Shown here piece by piece: positions 1-8,600 of a DNA stretch of 21,657 nucleotides. A model generated the notes under the pieces. That model saw nothing but the letters and a program-made list of their open reading frames with translations, was not told the origin of the DNA and ran no database searches. The first letter of the stretch is position 1. Each line of letters starts with the position of its first letter. The position numbers and the translations under genes are program-made. The stretch spans positions 1 to 21,657 of the IMG/VR virus record IMGVR_UViG_3300017917_000561; one strand, 5' to 3'. The DNA is from a virus.

Positions 1-228
1 CGTAATCCAGGTGGAGATGAAGTTGTTGGATCTTTTGAAAGAGTATTTGATGAATTTATGACAAGATATTTTAGACAATCATTTTTACGTTCTTCTGGAC
101 TGTTTGAATACATAAATAATCCAATTGCATATAAAAAAGAATTTCGTGCTGGATCAAGAATGGGAAGAAACAAGGGTGTTGCAACTGGATTTAAATGGAT
201 TGCAAATGCTAGAATTGGAGTTAACTAA
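1..228 (+). CDS. Virion structural protein, C-terminal fragment (probable head-tail connector or neck protein)
   Basis: The window opens inside this gene. The first base is in frame and 75 codons run to a TAA at 226-228. The fragment is basic and aromatic, with a run of Arg and Phe (positions 20-30, FMTRYFRQSF) and a C-terminus ending in ARIGVN. No family can be named from the fragment alone. It lies directly upstream of a probable tail terminator and the tail tube, which is where head-closure, neck or gp10-like connector genes sit in siphoviruses. That placement is the only basis for the call. The stop codon overlaps the next ATG by one base, so the two are translationally coupled. Confidence 0.6.
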   Translation, partial: RNPGGDEVVGSFERVFDEFMTRYFRQSFLRSSGLFEYINNPIAYKKEFRAGSRMGRNKGVATGFKWIANARIGVN

Positions 229-815
229 TGGCTGAAATAAAAACTACTGGTTTTCCACCAACATTTTTAAATAAGTATGTAAATGCTCAATTAAATTTAT
301 TTGGTCTTATTTCAGATGGTCCAGAAGGTCTACAGCAAGCAGGATTTGATCCAATGGTACCTGCACAATATCCAACCAATATTGAAGATTTATATAATGA
401 TCAAATTCAAATACGCCAAACAGATAAGCCTATATTAATTGTCTATGATAGATTAATGAGATTTAGACCTACTCCATTTTATAGAAATAAAAGAGAACAA
501 CTAATATATTTTATATATTGCACTGATACAGCAAAATTAATAGATTCTGTTAGGGTGATTACAGATGCCTTAGATCGTGAAGATGCTGCTGCACAAGATA
601 TTAATAAATGGCTCAAAGAAAATCCTATATCTGGAACCCCAACTAATGTATTTTTTCATAATGTCAGGGTATACCAAGCAGACGAAAGCCGAGACGTAGC
701 AGAATTGGCATCGGCTAGAACACTTTTTGTTAATAAGCTTATTATTGAGTATGATTATCATACAAATGATGAAATAATCATTAATGGCACCACATATAAA
801 AATCCATATAATTAA
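228..815 (+). CDS. Probable tail terminator / tail completion protein
   Basis: A protein of 195 aa. The start is ATG 228, preceded by a GGAG Shine-Dalgarno at 217-220 with 7 nt spacing, and overlaps the upstream stop by one base. The sequence reads as a compact alpha/beta protein: a helical N-terminus, beta strands around residues 65-100 (ILIVYDRL, LIYFIYCTD), a helix near 100-125, and a last strand pair after residue 160 (FVNKLIIEYDYH). Tail terminators cap the tail tube and join it to the head. They are usually 130-200 aa and are encoded just before the tail tube gene, as here. No catalytic motif is visible. The function rests on fold impression and synteny; another neck component is possible. 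Confidence 0.55.
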   Translation: MAEIKTTGFPPTFLNKYVNAQLNLFGLISDGPEGLQQAGFDPMVPAQYPTNIEDLYNDQIQIRQTDKPILIVYDRLMRFRPTPFYRNKREQLIYFIYCTDTAKLIDSVRVITDALDREDAAAQDINKWLKENPISGTPTNVFFHNVRVYQADESRDVAELASARTLFVNKLIIEYDYHTNDEIIINGTTYKNPYN

Positions 816-821
816 AAATGC

Positions 822-830
822 TGATATACT
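822..830 (+). promoter_or_regulatory. Extended -10 promoter for the tail tube gene
   Basis: TGaTATACT at 822-830 is an extended -10 element (TGn plus a five-of-six match to TATAAT), starting 7 bases after the upstream stop. No good -35 is seen at 16-18 nt upstream. Transcription would start near 837, giving a leader of about 55 nt before ATG 892. The box recurs before other likely abundant products of this phage, which supports it. Activity is inferred. Confidence 0.5.
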
Positions 831-879
831 TAGGGTGAGGAAACCCGCCAAAACTTCATAATAGATTCTATTGAAAGTA

Positions 880-886
880 GAGGTGA
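880..886 (+). promoter_or_regulatory. Shine-Dalgarno fixing the tail tube start at ATG 892
   Basis: GAGGTGA at 880-886 (GAGGTG core) lies 5-6 nt before ATG 892. An in-frame TTG at 871 would add seven residues but has no Shine-Dalgarno of its own, and the GAGGTG would then be inside the gene. ATG 892 is therefore preferred. Confidence 0.7.
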
Positions 887-891
887 AAAAT

Positions 892-1536
892 ATGGCATAT
901 ACTCGTGGTACATCGACCAACATTATCGTTGGTGCTGCTGCACTTTTCGTAGCAGATACAACTCTTACTCCAGGTACACTGGAGGCGTTTGATAGCACAG
1001 AGTCATTCAAGGAAACGCTCTCAACAGCTCCTGCAAGCTCTGATTATACAAACGTAGGTTATACCATGAACGGTCTTGAACTACAGTTCCAACCAGACTT
1101 CGGTGAAGTACAGGTTGACCAAGTTCTTGACGTTGCTAAATTATACAAGCAGGGTATGCAGGTAAATCTTGCAACTGCTTTTGCTGAAGCTACCCTTGAG
1201 AACCTTCTCTTGGCTCTTGCCTTTAGTGAATCCAACCTTTCAGGAACAAAGTCTACATCAGCAGGACAAGCATTAAATCTTTCAGCAGGTAACATTGGAG
1301 AATGTCCAGTTGAACGTGCTATTGTCGCTGTTGGACCAGGAACTGGTGACTGCGAAGACTCAGCATATGTTGAGCGTGTTTATACAGCATACCGTGCTCT
1401 ATCAATTGAAAACGTAACTGTATCTGCAAAGCGTGATGAAGCTTCAATGTTTGAAGTTTCTTTCCGTCTTCTTCCTGAAGATACATCTGGATCATATGGT
1501 AAGATCGTAGATCGTACTTGGACTCCAGCATCATAA
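892..1536 (+). CDS. Major tail tube protein
   Basis: A protein of 214 aa starting MAYTRGTST. It has the look of a siphovirus tail tube subunit: a Gly/Ala/Ser/Thr-rich beta-sandwich, moderate length, no Cys cluster, no coiled coil, and a C-terminal strand region (FEVSFRLLPEDTSG) that resembles the last strands of tube proteins. It polymerises in rings around the tape measure to form the DNA conduit. Position agrees: after the terminator gene and before the chaperones and tape measure. Codon use is clearly different from the neighbours, with many CGT, CTT, TTC, AAC and GAC codons, as expected for one of the most abundant virion proteins. It has its own promoter (822-830) and a strong terminator (1560-1593), so it is a near-monocistronic unit. 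Confidence 0.85.
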   Translation: MAYTRGTSTNIIVGAAALFVADTTLTPGTLEAFDSTESFKETLSTAPASSDYTNVGYTMNGLELQFQPDFGEVQVDQVLDVAKLYKQGMQVNLATAFAEATLENLLLALAFSESNLSGTKSTSAGQALNLSAGNIGECPVERAIVAVGPGTGDCEDSAYVERVYTAYRALSIENVTVSAKRDEASMFEVSFRLLPEDTSGSYGKIVDRTWTPAS

Positions 1537-1537
1537 T

Positions 1538-1553
1538 AATCTAATCTTAGATT
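1538..1553 (+). repeat. Perfect 7-bp inverted repeat after the tail tube stop
   Basis: AATCTAAtcTTAGATT is a perfect dyad with a 2-nt centre, starting 2 nt after the tail tube stop and ending 6 nt before the terminator stem. The centre is too short for all seven pairs to form an RNA hairpin. It could be a protein-binding dyad, or a 3'-end stem with the inner pairs open. No function can be assigned. Confidence 0.45.
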
Positions 1554-1559
1554 GCAACT

Positions 1560-1593
1560 AACCCACTGTATTTTGCAGTGGGTTTTGTTGTTT
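1560..1593 (+). terminator. Rho-independent terminator after the tail tube gene
   Basis: Arms AACCCACTG (1560-1568) and CAGTGGGTT (1576-1584) pair perfectly over 9 bp around a 7-nt loop. They are followed by the T-rich tract TTTTGTTGTTT (1583-1593). This is the clearest intrinsic terminator in the window. It separates the abundant tail tube message from the long chaperone gene, whose own promoter begins 2 nt further on. Confidence 0.88.
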
Positions 1594-1594
1594 A

Positions 1595-1603
1595 TGGTAA
1601 AAT
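1595..1603 (+). promoter_or_regulatory. Extended -10 promoter producing a probable leaderless chaperone mRNA
   Basis: TGgTAAAAT at 1595-1603 sits directly after the terminator T-tract. Only 7 nt separate the end of the -10 box from ATG 1611, so the expected start point is at or next to the A of the AUG. No Shine-Dalgarno precedes the ATG. A partial -35 (TTGCAG, 1573-1578) with a poor 19-nt spacer lies in the terminator hairpin and is probably not used. Confidence 0.55.
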
Positions 1604-1610
1604 AGATAAA

Positions 1611-2300
1611 ATGGCTACTGAGATTTATAATAAAAATAATGTATTTTTAATTGATGGTACAGAAATAGAAATTACACCATTAAAAATTAAATACTTAAGA
1701 GAATTTATGCCAATTTTTAATAATATTAAAAATGCAAAAGACGATGATGAAACTATTAAAATATTGTTGGAATGTTTAAAAATTTGTATGAAACAATACT
1801 ATCCAAAAATATCAAATAGTATTGAAGAAGTTGAAAATAATATTGATTTACCAACACTCTATGCAGTTCTTGACGTAGCAGCAGGTATAAAAATAGATAA
1901 CAAGTCTGATAAAACAGTAACTGATCAAGCAAAAGATAATGGAAAGTCTTGGGAAGATTTAGATTTAGCAAAATTAGAATCTGAGGTTTTTATTTTAGGT
2001 ATATGGAAAGACTATCAGGAATTAGAAAAATCTTTATCTATGCCAGAATTACTAGCAACTCTTGAAAGTAAAAGAGAAAAAGACTATGAAGAAAAAAAGT
2101 TTTTAGCTGCAATTCAAGGTGTAGATATAGATGCTAATTCTAATAAAGGACAAAAAGAATGGGAAGACATGAAAGCAAGAGTATTTAGTAGGGGTGCAAC
2201 TACAGATAGTAATGATATTTTAGCTTTACAAGGACAAAATGCTAAGAAAGCTGGCTTTGGAATTGGCATGGGGCTAGACTATGAAGATCAAAGAAAATAG
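1611..2300 (+). CDS. Tail assembly chaperone, long form (G-T-like, single frame)
   Basis: A protein of 229 aa starting MATEIYNKNN. Residues 1 to about 95 are a paralogue of the next gene: 20 of the first 36 residues are identical by eye, sharing LIDGT, PLKI and LREFM. After a short linker, residues about 110-229 form a second, charged region (WEDLDLAKLE, LGIWKDYQELEKSLSMPELL, EKKFLAAIQG). This resembles the extension that in many phages of actinobacteria is reached only by a -1 frameshift. Here both halves are in one uninterrupted frame. Such chaperones coat the tape measure and recruit tube subunits during tail assembly. An in-frame GTG at 1578 lies inside the terminator arm and is rejected. 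ATG 1611 matches the paralogue's start. Codons are strongly AT-rich. Confidence 0.8.
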   Translation: MATEIYNKNNVFLIDGTEIEITPLKIKYLREFMPIFNNIKNAKDDDETIKILLECLKICMKQYYPKISNSIEEVENNIDLPTLYAVLDVAAGIKIDNKSDKTVTDQAKDNGKSWEDLDLAKLESEVFILGIWKDYQELEKSLSMPELLATLESKREKDYEEKKFLAAIQGVDIDANSNKGQKEWEDMKARVFSRGATTDSNDILALQGQNAKKAGFGIGMGLDYEDQRK

Positions 2301-2308
2301 TTGATTTA

Positions 2309-2317
2309 TGCTATAAT
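2309..2317 (+). promoter_or_regulatory. Extended -10 promoter for the short chaperone
   Basis: TGcTATAAT at 2309-2317 is a perfect extended -10 consensus, 8 nt after the stop of the long chaperone. No -35 match is seen at 17 nt spacing. The start would be near 2324, leaving a leader of about 22 nt that carries the AGGAGG site. Confidence 0.65.
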
Positions 2318-2332
2318 TAACATAGCCTAATT

Positions 2333-2338
2333 AGGAGG
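2333..2338 (+). promoter_or_regulatory. Strong Shine-Dalgarno of the short chaperone
   Basis: AGGAGG at 2333-2338, 7 nt before ATG 2346, is a full consensus site. The long chaperone has none. The difference predicts much higher synthesis of the short form. Confidence 0.75.
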
Positions 2339-2345
2339 AAAAAAT

Positions 2346-2666
2346 ATGGCAACAACCGTATATGAGGCTCAAGAGCTTACTCTCATAGATGGAACAAAAA
2401 TAAATGTTCGGCCTTTAAAAATCTCTCTTCTTCGTGAATTCATGAAGAAATTTGATAAGGTTGCGGCAGTGGCGGATGATAATGAACAATCAATGACTCT
2501 TTTGGTTGAATGTGTACAGGTTGCAATGCAACAGTATAAACCAGAACTTGCTGGAGATATTAGCAAGTTAGAAGAAGTACTTGATTTGCCTACTGTTTAT
2601 AAAATTATAGAGGCAGCATCTGGCACTACAATGGCAGCAAATACAAATATTCTTGCTGACGCATGA
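2346..2666 (+). CDS. Tail assembly chaperone, short form (G-like paralogue)
   Basis: A protein of 106 aa, MATTVYEAQE onward, colinear with the N-terminal half of the preceding gene (LIDGT, PLKI, LREFM, a conserved EC about residue 55, LDLPT-Y near residue 80). It stops at TGA 2664-2666, where the long form continues into its T-like extension. No overlapping downstream frame could extend it by frameshift; the tape measure begins 25 nt later. It has its own perfect extended -10 promoter, a consensus AGGAGG and more host-like codons (CGT, CTT, CTC, TTC) than its paralogue. This is the pattern expected for the G form, which in lambda is made in large excess over GT. Function by homology and position; the dosage role is inferred. 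Confidence 0.78.
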   Translation: MATTVYEAQELTLIDGTKINVRPLKISLLREFMKKFDKVAAVADDNEQSMTLLVECVQVAMQQYKPELAGDISKLEEVLDLPTVYKIIEAASGTTMAANTNILADA

Positions 2667-2690
2667 CATAACTAAAAAGAGGTGAAATAA

Positions 2691-5600
2691 GTGGCTGACG
2701 TTAATGCTAATATTGGCGTTAATATTGATACGTCTGAGGCATTAGCACAGTTAAAAGCCTTACAACGTCAGATATCACAATTTCACTCATCTATAATCAA
2801 AGGCAGCGAAGCTGCTGCACTAGCACAACGTGATCTGCAGAAAAACTTTATCAATAGTGTTAATTCTATTGGTGCTTTTTCTGCAGAATTACGAACAATC
2901 AAAACAACAGCAGAATCATTTACAGACTCACTTGAGAAAAATAAATTCTCAATGCGAGAATATTTCCGCTATGCTGGCGGGGCAACAAAAACATTTGGAA
3001 GACTATTTAAGTCTGAATTTGATACTATAAATAAAGTAGCAGAAGAAAATGTAAAAAGGCTACAAACTCAGTATATAAAGATGGGTAGAGACTCATCTGG
3101 AGCAATGAGGGCTATTGCTGTTATACCCAATGAACTTGACATGTCAAAAATGTCAACACAGTTGCAAATAGCAGCACAAAGACAATCAATTTTTAATCAA
3201 TTAATTAAACAAGGATCTACCAATCTATTAAATTTTGGTAAAAATACACAGTGGGCTGGTCGTCAGCTTATGGTTGGTTTTACATTACCATTAGCAGCTT
3301 TAGGAAGTACAGCAGCAAGAACATTTATGGATATGGAAACTGCTGCTATAAAGTTTAGAAAGGTTTATGGAGATTTATTTACACCAGCAGGAGAAACACA
3401 AAAAGCATTAGACGAAATAACAGCTCTAGGAGAAATGTTTACTAGATATGGTATAGCCGTATCTGATACAGTAAGTTTAGCTGCAGATGCAGCAGCAGCA
3501 GGCTTCCAAGGATTAGATTTACAAAGACAAACAACACAAGCAACAAGACTTTCAGTCCTTGGACAGATAGATCAACAAAAAGCTCTTGAAACTACTATAT
3601 CTTTACAAAATGCATTTAGGATGTCCTCAGAAGATCTTGCTGGATCTATTGATTTCTTAAATGCTGTCGAAAACCAAACTGTAGTATCTCTTGATGATAT
3701 TACAACTGCTATTCCAAAAGTTGCTCCAGTTATTGAACAATTGGGTGGTAATGTAAAAGATTTAGCATTCTTTATGGCAGCAATGAAAGAAGGCGGAGTA
3801 AATGCTTCAGAAGGAGCAAATGCCTTAAAGTCAGGTCTTGCATCTTTAATTAATCCAACCGATAAGGCAAGCAAAATGCTTGCTGGTATGGGAATTAATA
3901 TAAAGAAAATTATTGAAAGTAATAAAGGAAACTTAAGAGCAACAGTAATTGAATTTGCTAAAGCATTAGATACTCTAGACCCTTTAACTCGTGCTCGTGC
4001 AATTGAACAACTTTTTGGAAAATTCCAGTTTGCAAGATTATCAACATTATTTGATAATGTAACAAGATCAACTGGGCAGGCAGCAAGAGTATTAGATTTG
4101 GCTGGATCTTCATTAGAAGATTTAGCAGCACTTTCAGAACAAGAATTAGGAATAACAGCAGATTCAGCAATGAATAAGTTTAGAAAATCTGTTGAACAAT
4201 TAAAATTAGCTCTTGTTCCAGTAGGCAAAATATTCCTTGAGACAGTAACTCCAATATTAAAATTTATAGGTAATTTATTAGAAAAATTCAACGACTTACC
4301 ATCAGGAGTTAAAAAAGCATTAACTGTATTAACTGTTGCAATAGGTGCAATAGGTCCAGTAGCTCTTATGACATTTGGTTTGCTTGCAAATGGTCTTGCA
4401 AATATTATTAAATTTGTATCAATATTAAGAAATGGATATTTAAGATTAACTGGACAATCTCAAGTACTTGGAGAACAAACACAATTTTTAACAGTTGAAC
4501 AGCAAAATGCTTTAGCTGTTGCACACTCATTAGATCAGTCTCATGCACGATTAACACAAACATTTAATGTTGAAAAAGAAGCATTAACTAAATTAACTGC
4601 TGCATATGCTAGTGCATTTGGTGCTGCACAAAGATTTGCATCTATAAATCCTGGAATGATGCGACCTCCAGGTGGTAAAAAATTAAATAAAGGTACGGTT
4701 CGTGTTAGAAAATATGCTGATGGAGTTTTAATTGTTCCAGGAACTGGTAATAGTGATACAGTTCCAGCGATGTTAACTCCTGGAGAGGCAGTTGTACCAA
4801 AAGATAGAGTTAAACAATATGCACCATTAATACAAGGAATCATCGCTGGAAATATTCCAGGTTATGCAAAAGGACGAACTGGTACTGAAGGAACAAATGT
4901 AAGACTTCCTGGAGGATTTGCTGCAGCACACTTTGGTGGAAGCAACTTTATGACTATTGATGAAGTTCTTGCAATGCTTGCAGGAAGAACAGATAAGGCA
5001 GCAGATTCTATTAGATCAATGCTTTTGGCAATTGGAGATGGAACAAAGAAAATAACTGTGTTCACAAATGAAGTAGTTGCAATGGATGCAGAATTAAATG
5101 AAGCAGTTGGAAAAACTGGTAGTGGTAAAAGAGTAGATCGTCAATATGCTCAACAACAACTAACAGCACCACCAAAAGCCTTAGTAAGAGATATTGAATT
5201 ACAAAGACAATTAGAGGCTGCTGGTATTCCTATACAAGAAATAAGAAAAATTAATCAAAGAATTACTGATGAAATAATAGTAGGATTTGGTAAATTAGGG
5301 GATGTAACTGAGGTAACTGCAGAAGATTTAGATAAATTAATTACTGATGCATATAATGCTGTTGCAAAAACAGATGCAAGAGTTGATGCAGCGTATCAAA
5401 GAATGAAAGAAATAACAACATTTACTACTCCAACAACTCTTACAAGAGCACCATTAACAAAAGAATCATATTTAAATTTTAGAAAAAATAAAAAGAAAGT
5501 TGTAAAGGGGGTAGAACAAGTAGTTCCAAGTCCATATTTCCAAGGAATGGAAAGAGTAGTTGGACAAGGTAATGTACCATTTAGTGCAGAGGGTGCATTT

Positions 5601-8600
5601 AGAATAAAGCCACAAATGGCAACTGCTTTAGGATTATCTTCAGCACAGGCAGCAGCAGTATTTAAACAATTCTCTGATGAAGTAAAAATAAAATTAGCAT
5701 CACTTCGTAATGATATCGTTGGATTTACAACAGAATTTGAAGCACAAGCAAAAATTGCAGGATTAAAAACTGGAAATGCATATAAAACTGGCATAGATCA
5801 AAGTGGATTAAAAGATCCATATTTAGAATCTCGTCAACGTCAAAGTCCACATCCACTTGCTAGTAAAGACGGTGCTGATGATGGCAATGCATATGAAACA
5901 GCAAGACAGAGTGCTATAAGAAAACGACGTATTGCTTCATCACCAGGTGGGACTGTGGGTGGTGGAGGTGTTATTATTCCACCAGTTATTCCTTCAGTAG
6001 GTGGTGGAGGATTTGGTGGCAATGGTGGTGGAAGAGGTCCAATAACAGATCCTAGAATATTAAGACAAGCATATGCACAAAATAGACTTAGAAATTTTGG
6101 AGCTAAATTCGGAGCTGGTAAATTTGCTGGAGCTGGATTTGCTGCAAGTATGGCTGTTAGTGCAGCATCAATGGCTCCAGGCAAAATTGGTCAGGCAGCA
6201 CAAACAGCAATGCCAGTGGTATTTGGATTACAAGCATTACAAATGGCATTAAAACTTCCAATACCACATATTAAAGTATTTGCTGCATTATTACTTGCTG
6301 GCGTTGGAGTCATAAAATTAGTAAATGCTGCAAGAGAAAGAGAAAGACTTGCAATAGAGGGATTAGCTGACGCAGCAACATTAACAAAAGATAAGCTTCA
6401 AACTTTAGGTGACTTTTTTGGTGTTGTCCCAACACAAACTCCTTTTGAGTCTGCACTTCCACAATTAATAACTACTCCACAAAAACGTACTCAATTAGAA
6501 TCTCTTAAACAAAATGAGGGATTCCAAAAAACATTTGGTAAAGATATAACACAGTTACAAAAAGCTACTAAAAAAGAAGCTGAATTAGTTCTTAAATCTT
6601 TAGCTATAGAACTTAAAGGAAAGGGATTTGCAACTGAACAAATTCAAACAATTATTGATGCTTTGAGAGAAGAAGCTGGTAAAACAGATGTTGTTATTGA
6701 TGTAAAGTCATTTAATTTAAAAACAAAAGATGGTCAGGCAGCTTTAAAACAAACTGCAGATGATATAACTTCTAAGTTTGCAAAAGATTTTAGTGCTGGA
6801 TTTGAAAAAAATCTTGTTTTAGAAGGTGGAGTTGGACCAGGGGGACAAGCATATTCTCAATGGGTAACTAAATTAGTTCCAACAAAAGAATTAAAGAAAC
6901 AAACAAAAGCTGCAGGTACAGAAATATCAAACCTAATTAATGGTTTATCTGGACAATTTAAAGCTGGCATTATTAATCAAGAACAATTTAATCAAGGATT
7001 TAAAAATATATCAGATACATTATCTAAACTAAATCAATCTAATCCAGAAGCAGCATTAATGCTTGTTCAAAATGTTATGAAGACTCTTCCACCAGATGTA
7101 TATAAGGTTGTAAAAGGTATTAAGGATCTTGATGGAAATATGCTTATTCTTAGAATGCAAGCTGTTGGACTAACATCTAATCTTGCAGGTGTTGCTTCAG
7201 CATTACGTTTATTAGAAGATCCATTAGGCGATGTGTCTGATAAGATTAAGGCACAGCTACTAATAGAGGCAACTATAAAGCAACTTGATGCTTTAGAAAA
7301 GAAAATACAAGACTTTTTTAAGAAAAAAGGTGGTGTAATTGGAGGTGGTGAAAAATCTCCATTCCAACTTGCCCTTGAACAACTTCAAGCGTTAGATAAA
7401 GAATTAAAATATACAAATAAAGCATATCAACAATTAACTGCTGTTGGAATGAAAGCATCAGATGCTTTTGAAATAGCAAAAAATCCAATTCTTGCTGCTG
7501 GACTTGCTACAACAAAAATGGGTACTAAAAAATGGTATGAGCTATATGATTTAATAACTAAGACAACAAAAGCGTCTAAAGAATTATCAATGCTTGAATT
7601 TTTCCAAAAGAGAACTGAAGAATTAAATATACAAAAAAATATTGCATCTATTATTCCAAAATTAAAAGAAATGGGTATTGCTGTTGAAGATATTCAGGCA
7701 ATTATAGATGATCCAAACTTGGCACAAAGATTTTTTGAAGATCTTAAAGATGGCAAACTAGATAGTGCAGCATTAAAGAAATATATAGCAGAAATTCCAG
7801 ACTTTAAAAAAATTAAAGTATTTTTTGATTTAAAAACAGATGAAGAAATATGGAAAGATTTATATGATAAAGCAATGGAGTATTTTGATAGAGTTGAAGA
7901 AAGAATTCGTAGACAACGTCAATCTGAGATAGATGCAGCTCAGGCTGCAGTAGATGCAGCACAACAATCTGTAGATAAAATTCAAGCAGAGATTGACTCA
8001 ATACAGGCAACTGTTGATGATAAACGACGTGATGTTGAAATTAAATTTACAAGACCAATTGAAGATTTACAGAAAAAAATAGATCTTTTACAAAGAAAAA
8101 TTGAGACAGATTTCAATAGACCAATTGAAGAATTAAATAAGAGTATCGCAAGTAAGCAGAGAGATATTGAATTAAAGTTTGATAGACCTATTAGTGCTTT
8201 ACAGGCAGAGTCTGAAAGATTATCTAATGATTTAGCAATATTAGATAAGGCAGCAGAACAAATTAATAATAAATACGATTTACAAGCACAGGCATTAGAA
8301 AAAATATCTGAGGTTAATCAAGATATTATTAATCAACAAAAAACACAAGTAGATCTTGCTGGAGCATTAACTCAAGGAGATATTGCTGCTGCTGCACAAG
8401 CAGCACAAGATATGAGATCTCAAGCAGCAGAAGCTGCAGCAAGAGGTGCTGGAAAAACTCTTGAAGCAGCAAGACAGTCTGAACTAGATAGATTAAAATC
8501 AGCATCTGGAATGACAAGAGATCAAATTGAAGCACGTCAATTTGCAATTAGTCAATCTATATATAATTTAGAGCAACAAAGAGCTGTAAAACAAGCAGAA

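Noticed and set aside
833-846. GGGT/ACCC hairpin in the tail tube leader as a terminator or riboswitch
   Set aside because: Only 4 bp, no T-tract, and it straddles the expected transcription start.
871-891. TTG start adding seven residues to the tail tube protein
   Set aside because: The GAGGTG site at 880-885 would be inside the gene; ATG 892 has correct spacing to it.
1578-1610. GTG start of the long chaperone at 1578
   Set aside because: It lies in the right arm of the terminator; the paralogue starts at the residue equivalent to ATG 1611.
1880-1920. Possible -1 slippery site at the A-run in the long chaperone that would yield a short form
   Set aside because: The run does not fit the X-XXY-YYZ pattern in the reading frame, and a separate gene already encodes a short form.
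2600-2690. Frameshift from the short chaperone into a downstream extension
   Set aside because: No alternative frame stays open past the stop before the tape measure start, and no slippery heptamer is seen.
3572-4291. Long open frame on the minus strand inside the tape measure gene (also 5396-5794 and 5840-6184)
   Set aside because: They lie opposite a long, well-supported coding frame, have no promoter or Shine-Dalgarno, and their composition mirrors the Ala/Gly/Lys-rich codons of the sense strand.
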